A DNA stretch of 43,651 bases from DASPJL01 sp035628645 (GTDB lineage Bacteria; Bacteroidota; Bacteroidia; Cytophagales; Cyclobacteriaceae): positions 1 to 43,651 of the forward strand of contig DASPJL010000137.1 of NCBI GenBank assembly GCA_035628645.1, given 5' to 3'. This document shows positions 1-8,229 of this stretch, piece after piece. The notes under the pieces are model-generated. The model did not search any database, was not told the DNA's origin, and was given only the letters and a program-made list of their open reading frames with translations. Within the stretch, counting starts at the first letter, position 1. Each line of letters opens with the position of its first letter. The position numbers and the translations under genes were made by a program.

Positions 1-1032
1 TCCATTCACTCTCATGGCAGGGAAGTAAAGGCGGCTATTGAAAAAGCAAGAAGAACCGTTGCTTCTCTTTTAAATACTTCTCCATCTGAGGTATTCTTTA
101 CTTCAGGAGGCACTGAAGCAGACAATACTTTTCTACAATCCTCCATACAAACCTATAATATAAAACATGCCATCACCTCTCCTATCGAACATCATGCAGT
201 TTTGCACTGCTTGGAAGCCTTGGAAAAAGAAGGAAAGATCAAGTTGAGCTTTGTAGAGCTGGATGATAAAGGGAATATTAACTTAGACAATCTTAAAAAT
301 CTAATTGAAGAACATCCTAAATCGCTTGTTTCGCTGATGCACGCAAACAATGAGATTGGAAATCTGAATCCTATCGACCAGATAGGCGAACTGTGTGCTT
401 CTTACGGGGCCATCTTTCATTCTGATACTGTCCAAACTATGGGACACTATAAGCATGATCTCCAAAAAATAAAAATTGCAAGTATTGTTGGTTCGGCGCA
501 TAAATTCCATGGCCCAAAAGGAGTTGGATTTATTTACATTAACAATGACAATAAAATTTCGCCTTTTATTCATGGTGGCGCGCAGGAAAGAAACATGCGC
601 GGAGGAACTGAAAATGTATATGGAATTATTGGTCTGGCAAAGGCGCTGGAAATAGCCTATAGAGATATGGAAGCCCATCGAAGACATATAGAAGCTTTAA
701 AATCCGCTATGATTGAAAAGCTAAAAAATTCAATGCCTTCTGTCAGTTTTAATGGCGAATCTGGCAATCTTCAGAAGAGCTTATACACAGTTTTAAATAT
801 TGCGCTTCCTGCTTCCGACTCTAATGATATGCTCCTTTTTAATCTGGACATCAGTAAAATTTCAGCTTCCGGCGGCAGCGCCTGCTCAAGCGGCTCTAAC
901 ATTGGCTCACATGTATTAAAAGCAATTAATTTTCCTGAAGACCAGGCAGCAGTGCGTTTTTCTTTTAGCAAATTTAATACGATGGAAGAAGTGGATTATG
1001 TAGTCGAAAAGCTCACCGAATTGTATAAATAA
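1..1032 (+). CDS. Cysteine desulfurase, class V aminotransferase fold (5' end outside window)
   Basis: PLP enzyme that takes sulfur from L-cysteine as an enzyme persulfide for Fe-S cluster and thio-cofactor assembly in the cytoplasm. The reading frame is open from base 1, so the start lies upstream. The 343 residues present suggest that only about 35-45 N-terminal residues are missing compared with the roughly 380 usual for the family. Visible motifs in window numbering are SGGTEADN near residue 35 (cofactor phosphate binding), SAHKFHGPKG with the Schiff-base lysine at about 168, RGGTEN, and SGGSACSSGS with the persulfide cysteine at about 295. The family is secure. Assignment to the IscS, NifS or SufS branch is not, so no symbol is given. 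No Fe-S scaffold gene is adjacent on the visible side. Confidence 0.93.
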   Translation, partial: SIHSHGREVKAAIEKARRTVASLLNTSPSEVFFTSGGTEADNTFLQSSIQTYNIKHAITSPIEHHAVLHCLEALEKEGKIKLSFVELDDKGNINLDNLKNLIEEHPKSLVSLMHANNEIGNLNPIDQIGELCASYGAIFHSDTVQTMGHYKHDLQKIKIASIVGSAHKFHGPKGVGFIYINNDNKISPFIHGGAQERNMRGGTENVYGIIGLAKALEIAYRDMEAHRRHIEALKSAMIEKLKNSMPSVSFNGESGNLQKSLYTVLNIALPASDSNDMLLFNLDISKISASGGSACSSGSNIGSHVLKAINFPEDQAAVRFSFSKFNTMEEVDYVVEKLTELYK

Positions 1033-1260
1033 TATCTCTTCAATAAAATTTACGCTGTGTGAATGAACCTATATGGCTTTTTTCTCCTTTCATTATAGGT
1101 ACCAAATCTTTGTCCTTTAATAATTGTAGCAAAACACAACTGGCTTCCGTAAAGCAAATAGGTGCAAAATCACTTGATGTGCTGATTATTATTTGGTATT
1201 GGGATGATTAAGAGGCCGCTGTTTTACAACTAACCCTATTATTGATTATAGATAAAAAGA

Positions 1261-2031
1261 ATGATCAAAAAAGATTTTATAATAAATGGTTTGAAAGTTT
1301 GGGGCATTCTTGTGATCCTTTTTACTATCATTCAACTTCCAGTCTTATCACAAAACACAAATCCATCTATTATTCTTTCCGGAAATGTGTACACAAGTGA
1401 TAGTCTTGAAGCTGTTCCTTTTGCCACTGTTATGATAAAAAAATCAAAAACAGGAACGGTATGTAACGAGAATGGCTACTTTGTTCTGGAAACCGAAAGT
1501 TACGACACCTTGGTGATTTCTGCGGTTGGCTTTTCCACCAAAGAATATATCGTTCCTGTTGCAGCGGGTAAAAGAGTTTATGATAAAATTTTGCTGAATC
1601 CCAAAACGTATGAACTGCAAGAAGTAGGCGTATATGCTTATAAAAATTATCAGGGATTTAAACAAGATTTTATAAACCTGGACATTCCTGAGCAAAAAAC
1701 TGCATTTATTCCCCCGACTCAAAAAGTTCATTCGGAAAATACCAACCCGACCATGACTTTAAATGCTCCTTTTACGGCTGTATACAACAAGTTCAGTAAA
1801 AGAGGCAGGGAAGAACGCAAAGCTGCTGAACTCAAAATTCATAATAACAAGAAACAGGAGGCTTTCAGAAAATATAACCGGGAATATGTAGCTTCAATTT
1901 TAAAAATTAAGGACAAAGAGCTAGACGATTTTATGGAGTATTGTCAGCTAAGCCCAGACTTTGTATTGTCAACAAATGAATATGAATTGGTGATGGCTAT
2001 AAAAAACTGTTACCTAAGTTTTAAAAACTGA
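1261..2031 (+). CDS. Exported protein with carboxypeptidase-regulatory-like domain
   Basis: 256 residues. An N-terminal hydrophobic stretch at about 12-31 ending in LSQ looks like a signal peptide or anchor. Residues about 37-115 look like the carboxypeptidase-D regulatory-like beta-sandwich common in Bacteroidota envelope proteins: GNVYTSDSLEAVPFATVMIK, then a GTVCNENGYF turn and an AVGFSTKEY strand. The C-terminal half is charged and helical and not recognised. In this phylum the fold often sits at the N-terminus of TonB-dependent receptors, but no plug or barrel follows and the gene ends normally, so this is a standalone periplasmic protein. It converges on the Mpo1-like gene with a 43-bp gap. 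Function unknown; substrate or partner binding is inference. Confidence 0.75.
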   Translation: MIKKDFIINGLKVWGILVILFTIIQLPVLSQNTNPSIILSGNVYTSDSLEAVPFATVMIKKSKTGTVCNENGYFVLETESYDTLVISAVGFSTKEYIVPVAAGKRVYDKILLNPKTYELQEVGVYAYKNYQGFKQDFINLDIPEQKTAFIPPTQKVHSENTNPTMTLNAPFTAVYNKFSKRGREERKAAELKIHNNKKQEAFRKYNREYVASILKIKDKELDDFMEYCQLSPDFVLSTNEYELVMAIKNCYLSFKN

Positions 2032-2074
2032 GCATTTCCAATAAGTGATGACTTCCTTTAGTTCCTGGAGGCAA

Positions 2075-2557
2075 TCAATATTTTATTCCCAGTTTATTAA
2101 ATATAAAGTGCATCAACCAGGCTGGACCTATTAAAAGAAATTGCAGGTCCTTAAAAAAGGAAGGTTTTTTGCCTTCTATCTTATGTCCCCAAAACTGGCC
2201 TATCCAAGCAATTACAAAAATTACCAGACAGATAACCCAAAGCGGCATTTCCGCATTCTGGCTGATCCAAAAATTTATTGCCACCAGAATCATGGAAAAT
2301 AATAACATTCCGAAAAATAACGGAACGGACAACGAAATATAATAGGTCAAAGCGATAAGGAGCCCAATTGTTCCCCAATTAACAAACTCACCGACAGGTT
2401 CAGAGAAGAAATCTCTAAAATAATCGGAGGGGATAGACCAAAGAAGCCCGATAATGCTAAAAAATATTAATGGCACGCAAATCCAATGTATTGCTTTATT
2501 GGTCTCATTTTTATGGCTTGTTCCATATTCGGCGAGGAGGAGGTCTATTTTGCGCAT
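2075..2557 (-). CDS. Mpo1-like / DUF962 membrane protein
   Basis: 160 residues. The N-terminus has the DUF962 signature: EYGTSHKNETNKAIHWICVP with histidines H15 and H24, followed by about four hydrophobic segments (about 29-44, 60-78, 80-100, 106-122) and the motif GQFWGHKIEGKKP. The yeast relative Mpo1 is an iron-dependent dioxygenase of 2-hydroxy fatty acid alpha-oxidation, and the histidines are thought to be the metal ligands. Bacterial members are mostly uncharacterised, so the reaction here is inference from the family. The ATG at 2557 fits the conserved start of the domain. It lies downstream of the cyclophilin gene on the same strand but is separated from it by a repeat element, so co-transcription is uncertain. 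Confidence 0.8.
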   Translation of the reverse strand: MRKIDLLLAEYGTSHKNETNKAIHWICVPLIFFSIIGLLWSIPSDYFRDFFSEPVGEFVNWGTIGLLIALTYYISLSVPLFFGMLLFSMILVAINFWISQNAEMPLWVICLVIFVIAWIGQFWGHKIEGKKPSFFKDLQFLLIGPAWLMHFIFNKLGIKY

Positions 2558-2570
2558 GATATCAGGTTTT

Positions 2571-2700
2571 AGGTATCAGCAGTCAGCAATCAGCTAACAA
2601 CTTAATCCTTAAGTTAATAATTAAGTCTCCTATTTAAAAGGAATTAAGTAACTCGTCTCCTTTCATTTTTCTGACTGCTGACTGCTGACTGCTGACTGCT
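2571..2700. repeat. Inverted heptamer-repeat element (CTGACTG)n
   Basis: The right end (2671-2700) is four perfect tandem copies of CTGACTG plus two bases. The left end (2577-2594) carries degenerate copies in the opposite orientation. Bases 2577-2594 can pair with 2677-2694 at 17 of 18 positions. The interior contains a smaller palindrome, AACTTAA-TCC-TTAAGTT, at about 2599-2615. The right array ends one base before the cyclophilin stop codon (2702-2704). No ORF is present. This resembles a small palindromic intergenic repeat or an expandable short tandem repeat, not a CRISPR: the unit is too short and there are no spacers. Confidence 0.7.
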
Positions 2701-2701
2701 C

Positions 2702-3139
2702 CTATTCCTCTATAACCGTTATCTTCTCAATTTTGTCCCCGGCTTTAATTGCATCAATTACCTCTAGGCCTTCCACCACTTTGCCAAAACAAGTATGATT
2801 TCGATCGAGGTGGGCTGTATTGTTTCTGCTGTGGCAAATAAAGAACTGCGAGCCACCGGTATCTCTTCCTGCATGAGCCATTGAAAGCACTCCTCTGTCA
2901 TGGTACTGATTTCCACCTGATACCTCGCATTTTATTTTGTATCCCGGTCCACCTGTACCTGTTCCTAAAGGACAACCACCCTGAATCACGAAATCCGGGA
3001 TAACCCTGTGAAAAGTTAATCCATCATAAAATCCTTTTTCTGCCAGGTCAATAAAGTTTTTAACCGTATTGGGAGTATCCTTTTCATAGAATTCTACCTT
3101 CATTGTTCCCTTTACTGTTTTAATTTCAGCTTTTTTCAT
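2702..3139 (-). CDS. Peptidyl-prolyl cis-trans isomerase, cyclophilin type
   Basis: 145 residues, the size of a single cytoplasmic cyclophilin domain with no signal peptide. Catalytic-site motifs are plain: LTFHRVIPDFVIQGG with R45 (the catalytic arginine), GVLSMAHAGRDTGGSQFFI with the FFI substrate-pocket strand, and HLDRNHTCFGKV. The position of the tryptophan found in human cyclophilin A is histidine here, as is common in bacterial members. It catalyses proline cis-trans isomerisation in protein folding. The ATG at 3139 directly precedes the first beta strand, and no longer form is likely. The stop codon abuts a tandem heptamer array, so the 3' UTR is unusual. It is probably a single-gene transcript. 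Confidence 0.93.
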   Translation of the reverse strand: MKKAEIKTVKGTMKVEFYEKDTPNTVKNFIDLAEKGFYDGLTFHRVIPDFVIQGGCPLGTGTGGPGYKIKCEVSGGNQYHDRGVLSMAHAGRDTGGSQFFICHSRNNTAHLDRNHTCFGKVVEGLEVIDAIKAGDKIEKITVIEE

Positions 3140-3594
3140 ATGATATAATTTGTTTTCTTAATGGCCATATGGAATTCGCATGATATCCATCCTCTTTTTG
3201 GTGAGTCTTCGGTGCATGCTCATTTCATTTTTAAATAAATTAATAGTTTATAGGTAAGCAAACTTCTTGGCAAATGCCACATTTTATTAATTCTAAAATC
3301 CCTTAAAATGTTCCTGACAAGAAATTCAAAAATAAAACATCAGAGGTATTATAATAGATTATTGGACAAAGAATTTTGTAAAGCAAGAACAAAAAGTTTG
3401 CTTTTAAGGATAGTAACAGGTTAAATAGTCTCCCTTTGAGAGTATTTTTTACTTTTTTTATTTGAATGGAAACTTATTCAAATAAGGAAGTGGTTATATG
3501 CTAAATCACTAAAAACAAAGATTTTTTTTGTATAAATAAAATTAAAACTCATAAATTCCTTACACATTTTAAAAAAACCTAATACTCTACAGCT
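3140..3594. other. Divergent intergenic stretch, no gene seen
   Basis: This 455-bp gap lies between the reverse-strand cyclophilin and the forward-strand protease. It is very AT-rich, has stops in all frames, and shows no convincing small ORF, hairpin with a U-tract, or RNA gene. It presumably holds the promoters of both neighbours, but no clean TAnnTTTG element with a TTG partner at 19-21 bp was found. Confidence 0.6.
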
Positions 3595-4374
3595 ATGGAA
3601 AGAAAAATCCTACCAGGATTTCTAAGGAAATCGTATTTGTTCTCTTTTGGTCTTCTTATATTGATGGCCTTTGCTTCTTGTCAAAAGGAAGAAGAAAAAA
3701 TTGCACCGCAGCAAACCAACCTTGAACCCATGTTACAATACCTTGAAAGTACAGGGTTTGATCGAAAAGATATTGTTTATGAAAATGGCCTGTTTATTAT
3801 TGAGGATGACATTTTAATCACAAAAGAAGAAGTAGAAAAATATATCGCACAAAACGGGATTTCAGAACCCAATCAAAGAACGGAGCATTACCGTGGATAT
3901 AAAGTGAGCAACACCTATGTAAGAAACATTAAGTATTATATAGAACCTTCCGTATCTTCTTCATGGAAAACAGCAATAAGAAATTCCATAAAGCAATGGA
4001 ATGCCATTACCAGCACAAAACTTTATCTTTCAGAAGTTACGACAAGAAGCACAGCCAACTGTATAGTAAACACAGGTTATGAAAATGCCAATTGGATAGC
4101 AAGAGCATATCTTCCTTCTTATACTGGAAAACCTGGCTTTCAAATGACAATAAATACCAAATACAATACTTTGGATAGCAGCAGGAAGTTATTTACAATG
4201 GTACATGAGATGGGACATACTTTTGGCTTCTATCATACCAATCAGACTCAGGGTATCTTCATTACAGGATCTCCTGTAACTGACGCTAACTCTGTCATGA
4301 ATTCTTATGTATTGCCCTGGAATGGATTTACAACAGGTGACGTAAAAGCTACGAGGTTAATTTATCCTTTATAA
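3595..4374 (+). CDS. Zinc metalloprotease lipoprotein, M57/M10-like (HEIGH type)
   Basis: 259 residues. The N-terminus is a lipoprotein signal ending in the lipobox AFAS-C, with C29 as the lipidated residue, followed by a Gln/Lys/Glu-rich tether. The catalytic motif is HEMGHTFGFYH at 204-214, a full HExxHxxGxxH zincin with ligands H204, H208 and H214 and base E205. A downstream VMNSYV is a plausible Met-turn. Residues about 70-120 look like the propeptide-like portion usual in M57 (dual-action HEIGH) proteases of Bacteroidota. It probably acts at the cell surface or in the periplasm; the substrate is unknown. No type IX C-terminal sorting domain is visible: the protein ends soon after the Met-turn. 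A strong hairpin terminator follows within 15 bp, so it is transcribed alone. Confidence 0.87.
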   Translation: MERKILPGFLRKSYLFSFGLLILMAFASCQKEEEKIAPQQTNLEPMLQYLESTGFDRKDIVYENGLFIIEDDILITKEEVEKYIAQNGISEPNQRTEHYRGYKVSNTYVRNIKYYIEPSVSSSWKTAIRNSIKQWNAITSTKLYLSEVTTRSTANCIVNTGYENANWIARAYLPSYTGKPGFQMTINTKYNTLDSSRKLFTMVHEMGHTFGFYHTNQTQGIFITGSPVTDANSVMNSYVLPWNGFTTGDVKATRLIYPL

Positions 4375-4386
4375 AAGGACTTTATT

Positions 4387-4426
4387 AAAAAAGGGTGAAG
4401 TAAGCGATTTACTTCACCCTTTTTTT
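4387..4426. terminator. Bidirectional intrinsic terminator
   Basis: The stem AAGGGTGAAGTAA (4391-4403) pairs perfectly with TTACTTCACCCTT (4409-4421) around a five-base loop. It is flanked by an A-run on the left and a T-run on the right, so it can end the protease transcript (+) and a galK transcript (-) that reads about 190 bp beyond its stop. Confidence 0.88.
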
Positions 4427-4611
4427 ATTTCTCTACCTTCGAAGAATTATAGTCTTTATAGCGTTCCTTTATTTAGATTTTGCCGGCTCTTAACTAATTC
4501 CCTTCTACGATCACGATGTTTCATTTACATTAAAGAAGCACCTGCTTTCACATGAAGGGAAAATAAACCATGATAAGAAGTTTTTTTGATACTTCTAGTT
4601 CGGTCTGTTCC

Positions 4612-5811
4612 TCAATCAACCACCGAAGTTCCATCTTCGATAACTGCTGCATAAGCTTTAAGATCAATACCTGTGGCTTTTTTGTACTCCTTTGCAGCTT
4701 TCTCAATAAACGCTTCCAGGTCTTGCTCCTTTACTATATTTATTGTACAGCCACCAAAGCCACCACCCATCATTCTTGCTCCTAATACGGCGGACTCCTT
4801 TTTTGAGAATTCAACCAGAAAATCAAGTTCGGGACAGCTTACCTCATACTTCCTGCTAAGACCTTCATGAGATTCATACATTTTCTGACCAAAGGCTTTT
4901 AAGTCTCCATCTTTTAAACTTTCGCAGCCTCTGAGGAGCCTTTCATTTTCCTCCAACACATATTCACATCTTTTGTATACAATTGGATCCATTTCTTCCC
5001 TATGTTCTTTCAGAAGCGGAAGAGAAACATCCCTCAAACTATAGATCGAAGAATTATATTTCTTTAACATATTTACCCCGGCTTCGCATTGTTGTCGGCG
5101 TGTATTGTATTCGGAGGAGTTTAACGAATGCTTAACCTGGGTATCAAGAAGGACAATTTTAATGCCCTCTGTCATAAAGGGAAAGTATTCATAGGACAAA
5201 TCCCTGCAATCAAGTTTAAAGACTTGATTTTTCCTTCCAAACATGCTTATAAACTGATCCATTATACCGCATTGTACCCCTACAAAATGATTTTCCGCTG
5301 CCTGAGCAAATTTTACCAACCGTACCTTTTCTATTTTTAAATGGTTAAGCTCATTTAATCCGAATATTGTCGCACATTCCAATGCAGCAGAAGAAGACAA
5401 TCCGGCGCCGATCGGAATATTCCCTCCAAAAACACAATTGAACCCTTTGATTTGATGTCCTGCTTTTATCAACTGGTCAGCAACACCCAATATATAGTTG
5501 GGCCAGCCTTTCTCTGATCTTTTCAGGTCATCTATTTTGCCTTTATAATTATCATCAAGATCTATCGAATAAATATTAATGTCATTATCCTCCCTTAATG
5601 ACATCACGACCCGCGTTTCTTTATCTATTGCAGCAGGTAAAACAAATCCTTCATTATAATCCGTATGTTCGCCAATTAAATTTACTCTTCCCGGAGACCT
5701 TACCGGCAGGGGAAATCCTTGATATTTCTCCTTAAACACAGATAGAATTGCTTCCTTTGAAATGGCTGATCTGTCTTCAGCAAAGAAGGTTTCTACTCCA
5801 GGATTAGTCAT
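4612..5811 (-). CDS. galK: Galactokinase
   Basis: GHMP-family kinase that phosphorylates alpha-D-galactose at C1 using ATP, the entry step of the Leloir pathway. 399 residues, close to the usual size. Signatures in order: GRVNLIGEHTDYN at about 41-53 (sugar-binding galactokinase signature), GAGLSSSAALE at 135-145 (ATP-phosphate loop), CGIMDQFIS with the catalytic-type aspartate D185, and MMGGGFGG at 337-344 (third GHMP motif). All key residues are present, so it should be active. No galactose-1-phosphate uridylyltransferase, epimerase or transporter is adjacent. It lies 62 bp after the arginase-fold gene on the same strand and may share its transcript. The ATG at 5811 is the first good start. 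Confidence 0.96.
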   Translation of the reverse strand: MTNPGVETFFAEDRSAISKEAILSVFKEKYQGFPLPVRSPGRVNLIGEHTDYNEGFVLPAAIDKETRVVMSLREDNDINIYSIDLDDNYKGKIDDLKRSEKGWPNYILGVADQLIKAGHQIKGFNCVFGGNIPIGAGLSSSAALECATIFGLNELNHLKIEKVRLVKFAQAAENHFVGVQCGIMDQFISMFGRKNQVFKLDCRDLSYEYFPFMTEGIKIVLLDTQVKHSLNSSEYNTRRQQCEAGVNMLKKYNSSIYSLRDVSLPLLKEHREEMDPIVYKRCEYVLEENERLLRGCESLKDGDLKAFGQKMYESHEGLSRKYEVSCPELDFLVEFSKKESAVLGARMMGGGFGGCTINIVKEQDLEAFIEKAAKEYKKATGIDLKAYAAVIEDGTSVVD

Positions 5812-5873
5812 CGGTTAAAGGGTTTTATTGTTCGAAGGAACTTGGCTTTAGTATTTTCAGCCTAGAAATTAAA

Positions 5874-7031
5874 TTACAATAATTTGGCATGCGTATTTAT
5901 CCATCTTTCAGGAAGTTCCCCTTTACATGCAAGTAAATAATCTTCATAATTACAGGGAACAATAAAGTGCTTACCGGGCGCACCAAAACTATGAGGATAG
6001 GGTACTTCCATCCACCACTTCTCGCTTAACCTACTTTTAAAAAATGTAACGACCGAAGGTTCTGACTTCATCGACACTACATATTTAAGGTAGTTAGAAC
6101 CCTTAAAATCTTTCTCTCCTTTTCTATTATAATATCCTTCTACGAAATACCAGATCATCGTTGCTATCACTCCAGCAGTTTTACCTCTTTCGTCCAATTC
6201 AGGATTATACTCATAAAAACCCGCAGAAGATAATTTATCATTCATGCCGGCATACCAGCATAATTGGCAGGCCTCTTCACCCGTAAGTCCAAAAACCTGG
6301 GCATTCGCATTTCCCGGAGCATCAGCCATTTTAATTGCCGTAACATCAAAGGAAAGCATATCCGCATTTCTTATAATTGGCTCCATTTCGGTGAGCTTTT
6401 CCCTAACCAATCCTAATCTGAAGGCTTCAAAATAGAGCTTCTCAAGACTAACGGGATCTTCTCCTTTATTTAAATACGTCTGATACCCTAGCTGACTGAA
6501 ATTGAACAAATAATTCGGCTGATGCAAAAGGACCTTATAATTGTGAAACCTGGAAGGTTCATTTTGATGCTCTCCGTCCATATCCAGAAAAGCATCTATG
6601 TTGAGTACAGAAATGAGCTTATCCAAGCCCTGATAGGACAAAAATTGTCCATAATCCAAGTCATGAGATCCGCCAATTAAAAGAGGCAAAACACTATTTT
6701 CGATAAGAAACTGGCACACCTCCCTGATCCTGAAATAGGTATCTTCAAGGTTCATCCCATTTCTTAGGTTTCCAAGGTCTATAATTTTATAGGCACCATT
6801 GCCTTTTTTCAAATTATATAAAGCCTTTCTGATTTCCAGCGCTCCATTTTCAGCCCCTTTATTGTCAGAGGTTCCCCTCACTTCCGTTAAACCAATTATG
6901 GCAATATCTGCGTCTTTCCAGGAAGGAAGCTCTTCCGTGTGAACGGAAATCTGTTTATAAATCGAAAAAGGATGATTAATGGAGTAAAAATGATGCTCAT
7001 CTAACCTGTCAAAAAAGATTTTAAGATCCAT
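5874..7031 (-). CDS. Arginase/formimidoylglutamase-fold protein with degenerate metal site
   Basis: 385 residues matching the ureohydrolase (arginase-agmatinase-formimidoylglutamase) fold, but with altered metal-ligand motifs. The first ligand motif is present as GGSHDLDYG (H123). The usual DAHxD motif reads DAFLD (D146, F148, D150), so its histidine is lost. The usual SxDxDxxDP motif reads SFDVTAIKM (D229, T231), so the second aspartate is lost. The following APGNAN resembles the family's AP(G) turn. Family enzymes need two Mn ions held by six ligands; two or more are missing here, so classical arginine or formimidoylglutamate hydrolysis is doubtful. Bacteroidota commonly carry such divergent members, often labelled formimidoylglutamase. 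No histidine- or arginine-degradation genes are adjacent. galK follows by 62 bp. Confidence 0.8.
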   Translation of the reverse strand: MDLKIFFDRLDEHHFYSINHPFSIYKQISVHTEELPSWKDADIAIIGLTEVRGTSDNKGAENGALEIRKALYNLKKGNGAYKIIDLGNLRNGMNLEDTYFRIREVCQFLIENSVLPLLIGGSHDLDYGQFLSYQGLDKLISVLNIDAFLDMDGEHQNEPSRFHNYKVLLHQPNYLFNFSQLGYQTYLNKGEDPVSLEKLYFEAFRLGLVREKLTEMEPIIRNADMLSFDVTAIKMADAPGNANAQVFGLTGEEACQLCWYAGMNDKLSSAGFYEYNPELDERGKTAGVIATMIWYFVEGYYNRKGEKDFKGSNYLKYVVSMKSEPSVVTFFKSRLSEKWWMEVPYPHSFGAPGKHFIVPCNYEDYLLACKGELPERWINTHAKLL

Positions 7032-7054
7032 GAATTAGCGTAACGACTTTTGGT

Positions 7055-7085
7055 GAAAGATATCACAGAAATAAAAGAAAGGCAA
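7055..7085 (-). promoter_or_regulatory. Candidate Bacteroidota-type promoter for the arginase-fold gene
   Basis: Read on the reverse strand: a TTG (7083-7085), a 20-bp spacer, then TATCTTTC (7055-7062), which matches TAnnTTTG at all but the last base. The predicted start of transcription falls about 20 bases before the ATG at 7031. Spacing fits the phylum consensus; one mismatch and AT-richness keep confidence moderate. Confidence 0.4.
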
Positions 7086-7238
7086 AAGAAACTCCCCAAA
7101 AGCGGACAAGTCCGGAAATAAAAGGAATGCCTAAAAGTCTTTCAGAATTTATTTCGGGATCTTTAAGTCATTCTTTAAAAGTGCCTTAAATACCAAAATA
7201 AATTCAGCAAGAATGAGCAAAATACTTTTTAGATGCTT

Positions 7239-8129
7239 TTATAAATTTTGATTAACGCCGTTACTTTTGATAACTACTTTTTCAGGTTCCTCCTTCAACA
7301 TGTTCAACAGAATGGATAGTTGATTTTTAAGATTTCTTCTATCTACAATTAAATCAAGAAACCCATGTTCCAACACAAATTCAGCACTTTGAAAATCTTC
7401 CGGTAAATCTTTACCTATGGTTTCCCTGATTACCCTTGGACCGGCAAATCCGATAAGAGCTCCCGGTTCCGAAATATTAAAATCGCCCAACATTGCAAAA
7501 GAAGCTGTCACTCCTCCCGTGGTCGGGTCAGTTAATAAAGAAATGTATGGGATCCTTGCCTCTGACAGAAGCGCCAGTTTGGCTGAGGTTTTTGCCATTT
7601 GCATTAAAGAAAAGCCGGCTTCCATCATTCTCGCTCCCCCCGATTTTGAAATGATCAGTAACGGCATCCTGTTTGCTATTGAATAATCAATTGCCCTTGC
7701 GATTTTTTCGCCAACAACCGACCCCATAGAACCACCAATAAATTCAAAATCCATACAGGCAACAACCAAATCCTGTCCATTTATTTTTCCATGGGCCGAC
7801 CTTAGTGCATCATTTAATCCTGTTTTTTCCCTTGATGCTTTAGCTCTAGAAGTGTAAGGCTTGGTATCCACAAATTTTAAAGGATCCCCGCTTATAATAT
7901 TTGCATCTAATTCAGTAAAAATATTTTGGTCAAATAAAATCTCGAAATATTCCTTTGACCCAATCCTCACATGGTACCCATCTTCCGGACATACATACGC
8001 ATTGTTTTTAAGCTCACGCATATGTATTATTTTGCCGTTTGGTGTTTTATACCAAAGTCCGTCAGGAGTTTCCTTTTTATTTTCTGTTGGAGTTATAATT
8101 CCTTTTTCTTTTCTTTTAAACCAAGACAT
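7239..8129 (-). CDS. accD: Acetyl-CoA carboxylase carboxyltransferase subunit beta
   Basis: Beta half of the carboxyltransferase that moves CO2 from carboxybiotin to acetyl-CoA, making malonyl-CoA for fatty acid synthesis. 296 residues, normal length. The crotonase-like core is intact, with SGGARMMEAGFSLMQMAKT, TDPTTGGVTASFAMLGD and GFAGPRVIRET. The N-terminal zinc ribbon is not: in E. coli four cysteines stand in two CxxC pairs, whereas here the positions read T29, G32, C47 and D50, so only one cysteine remains and zinc cannot be held in the usual way. To my knowledge other Bacteroidota share this loss. The ATG at 8129 precedes the conserved MSWFKRKEKG start. Transcribed alone; the alpha subunit gene is not nearby. 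Confidence 0.95.
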   Translation of the reverse strand: MSWFKRKEKGIITPTENKKETPDGLWYKTPNGKIIHMRELKNNAYVCPEDGYHVRIGSKEYFEILFDQNIFTELDANIISGDPLKFVDTKPYTSRAKASREKTGLNDALRSAHGKINGQDLVVACMDFEFIGGSMGSVVGEKIARAIDYSIANRMPLLIISKSGGARMMEAGFSLMQMAKTSAKLALLSEARIPYISLLTDPTTGGVTASFAMLGDFNISEPGALIGFAGPRVIRETIGKDLPEDFQSAEFVLEHGFLDLIVDRRNLKNQLSILLNMLKEEPEKVVIKSNGVNQNL

Positions 8130-8181
8130 TATGGTAAAATTTAAATGTTGATCAATCAGTAATTAATTTAACCTGACCGAC

Positions 8182-8211
8182 TTTGAATAATATCGGATCT
8201 AACCTATTTTG
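8182..8211 (+). promoter_or_regulatory. Weak promoter candidate ahead of the structured stretch
   Basis: TTTG at 8182-8185, a 19-bp gap, then TATTTTG at 8205-8211. This is one base short of the TAnnTTTG consensus. If used, transcription would begin close to the 5' edge of the foldable region at 8230. The deviation makes this tentative. Confidence 0.25.
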
Positions 8212-8229
8212 TTAGCCATTCCCTTATAA

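Noticed and set aside
301..687. Long reverse-strand ORF inside the cysteine desulfurase gene
   Set aside because: Antisense shadow of a well-recognised gene with no protein features of its own. The same applies to other opposite-strand ORFs, such as 31033-31365 in the PBP gene and 40049-40372 in atpA.
1059..1211. 50-codon GTG-started ORF after the cysteine desulfurase
   Set aside because: No signal peptide, domain or start context; the composition looks like chance reading of an intergenic stretch.
2671..2700. Tandem repeat considered as a CRISPR remnant
   Set aside because: The unit is seven bases with no spacers and no cas genes; it is a short tandem repeat.
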